DNA from: Gammaproteobacteria bacterium
GTDB taxonomy: Bacteria > Pseudomonadota > Gammaproteobacteria > GRL18
Assembly (NCBI GenBank): GCA_016744375.1
Contig: JADGEM010000019.1
Coordinates: forward strand, 1 to 64,000
Reading direction: 5' to 3'
Length of the DNA stretch: 64,000 nucleotides
Position 1 is the stretch's first letter. Each line of letters opens with the position of its first letter. Shown in pieces: positions 63,056 to 64,000 of the stretch. Below the pieces are notes generated by a model, which saw only the letters and a program-made list of their open reading frames with translations, was not told where the DNA came from and searched no databases. The translations under genes were made by a program, and so were the position numbers.

Positions 63056-64000
63056 TGTGTGGCTTAGCTGGTTTTTGGGATACAAAAATAATAACCTCTG
63101 CTGATCAATTTACTGATGTGCTTAATAAAATGGGGAAGAGCATTCAATCCAGAGGTCCTGATAGTGAAGGAATCTGGTTTGAAACCTCTATTGGCCTGGG
63201 TTTATCACATCGGCGTTTATCGATTGTGGATTTGTCTCCTCTGGGGCATCAGCCCATGCTCTCGTCAACAAAAAAAAGTGTGCTTGTTTATAATGGTGAA
63301 ATTTATAATGCTGATGAACTCAGGATTGAGTTACAAAAATCAGGCATAAAATTTTATGGTCATTCTGATACCGAGGTGTTGTTAGAAGGCTGTGAATTCT
63401 GGGGCGTTGAGCAAACAGTTTCACGTTGTATTGGTATGTTTGCCTTTGCTTTTTTTGATATTAAACGTCAGCGTCTGAGTCTGGTTCGTGATCGTATTGG
63501 TATTAAACCCTTGTATTGGGGGCAGCAAAATGGCACCTGGTTTTTTGCCTCACAACCCAAAGCCATTATGGCAAATCCTGATTTTAAGGCCGCTATTGAC
63601 CGTCAGGTCATGGAGCGATTTGTCCATTTTGCCTATGTACCGGCAAGTGATTCTATCCTGAAGGGGATTGAGCAATTACGACCGGGGCATTTGCTTCATA
63701 TTGATGCAGATGGCCACACTGAAGTAAGGCGCTATTGGGATCTGCCTGCCATTGCTCGCCAATTATCATCACCACCGGGTATTGATACTCAACAGGGGTA
63801 TGCCCGTTCTGTTGATGAGCTGGAATCTTTATTGCTTGATGCCGTGGGACGACGCATGCATGCTGATGTGCCCTTAGGGGCATTTCTGTCTGGTGGCGTT
63901 GATAGCTCACTGGTTGTTGCTCTGATGCAGGCTCAATCGGATAAACCCGTGAGAAGTTTTTCTATTGGCTTTAATGAAAAAGGCTTCAATGAGGCGGTTT
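63055..64000 (+). CDS. asnB: Asparagine synthase (AsnB family), cut by the window edge
   Basis: The first 315 residues of a further glutamine-hydrolysing AsnB-type protein; the gene runs off the window and is missing from the ORF track. It starts Met-Cys-Gly-Leu-Ala-Gly with the catalytic Cys2. GPDSEGIWFE, LSHRRLSIVDLSPLGHQPM, YNGEIYNADELRIEL and the RDRIGIKPLYWG segment complete the glutaminase domain. FLSGGVDSSLVVALM is the ATP PP-loop. Continuous reading to the edge shows no frameshift. It is the fourth member of the family in this locus. The start overlaps the GT4 stop (TAATG), so it is in the same operon. Confidence 0.9.
   Translation, partial: MCGLAGFWDTKIITSADQFTDVLNKMGKSIQSRGPDSEGIWFETSIGLGLSHRRLSIVDLSPLGHQPMLSSTKKSVLVYNGEIYNADELRIELQKSGIKFYGHSDTEVLLEGCEFWGVEQTVSRCIGMFAFAFFDIKRQRLSLVRDRIGIKPLYWGQQNGTWFFASQPKAIMANPDFKAAIDRQVMERFVHFAYVPASDSILKGIEQLRPGHLLHIDADGHTEVRRYWDLPAIARQLSSPPGIDTQQGYARSVDELESLLLDAVGRRMHADVPLGAFLSGGVDSSLVVALMQAQSDKPVRSFSIGFNEKGFNEAV

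Noticed and set aside
1-64000. CRISPR arrays, insertion sequences, prophage, tRNA or rRNA genes
   Set aside because: Reading both strands by eye showed no spaced direct repeats, transposase, integrase or RNA-gene signatures; all large frames are metabolic or glycan genes.

Overview
The window is one long cell-surface polysaccharide locus from a Gram-negative bacterium, most likely a gammaproteobacterium. The left end has the gene order ilvE, a CHCC zinc-finger protein, waaF, waaC, waaG, sugar kinases, a carbamoyltransferase, glycosyltransferases and msbA. As far as I recall, this is the lipopolysaccharide (LPS) core layout of Pseudomonas and relatives. The DNA is moderately AT-rich, and more so from about 36 to 52 kb, so it is not a typical GC-rich Pseudomonas. 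I cannot name the genus. I saw no tRNA, rRNA, CRISPR, insertion sequence or phage gene.

Layout. (1) 1-7.7 kb, + strand: ilvE, a small zinc-finger protein, the heptosyltransferases waaF and waaC, waaG, and three kinase-fold proteins including WaaP. (2) 7.8-18 kb: a DUF805 membrane protein (-), a carbamoyltransferase and a GT4 enzyme (+), a five-gene minus-strand operon (two GT-B transferases, an O-acetyltransferase, a GT2, a kinase-like protein), then msbA and a ComEA-like secreted protein. (3) 18.5-24.3 kb: rfbB-A-C-D for dTDP-L-rhamnose and gmd-fcl for GDP-L-fucose. (4) 24.4-36.2 kb: an FkbM methyltransferase, three asparagine-synthase-family proteins, a GT2/cytidylyltransferase fusion, a short NeuB-like synthase, two SpsF-like nucleotidyltransferases, a methyltransferase and a CmoA-like enzyme. 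(5) 36.2-46.6 kb, AT-rich: an oxidoreductase, a DegT aminotransferase, an AAC(3)-like acyltransferase, orphan GT-B-like proteins, a methyltransferase, an acyl carrier protein, an AMP-forming ligase and a fused coenzyme-B12 glutamate mutase. (6) 46.6-53 kb: CMP-nonulosonate synthetase, a multidomain NeuB fusion, sulfotransferase-like proteins and a thymidylate-kinase-like protein. (7) 53-64 kb: methyltransferases, an ABC exporter, several glycosyltransferases, and an asparagine synthase cut off by the window edge (not in the ORF track).

How it fits together. Regions 1-2 build and phosphorylate the inner LPS core, and MsbA flips it. Regions 3-7 look like the pathway for a complex O-antigen or capsule-type glycan with rhamnose, fucose or a relative, at least one nonulosonic acid, and amide, methyl, acyl and probably sulfate decorations.

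The most striking part is the acp, AMP-ligase and glutamate mutase cassette (42.8-46.6 kb). The mutase carries the B12-binding DxHxxG motif and all six substrate-site residues I could align from memory to the clostridial enzyme. This suggests that 3-methylaspartate is made from glutamate, activated, and placed on a carrier protein to decorate a surface sugar. A CmoA-like carboxy-SAM synthase next to a methyltransferase hints at a second unusual decoration. Both proposals are inference from gene content.
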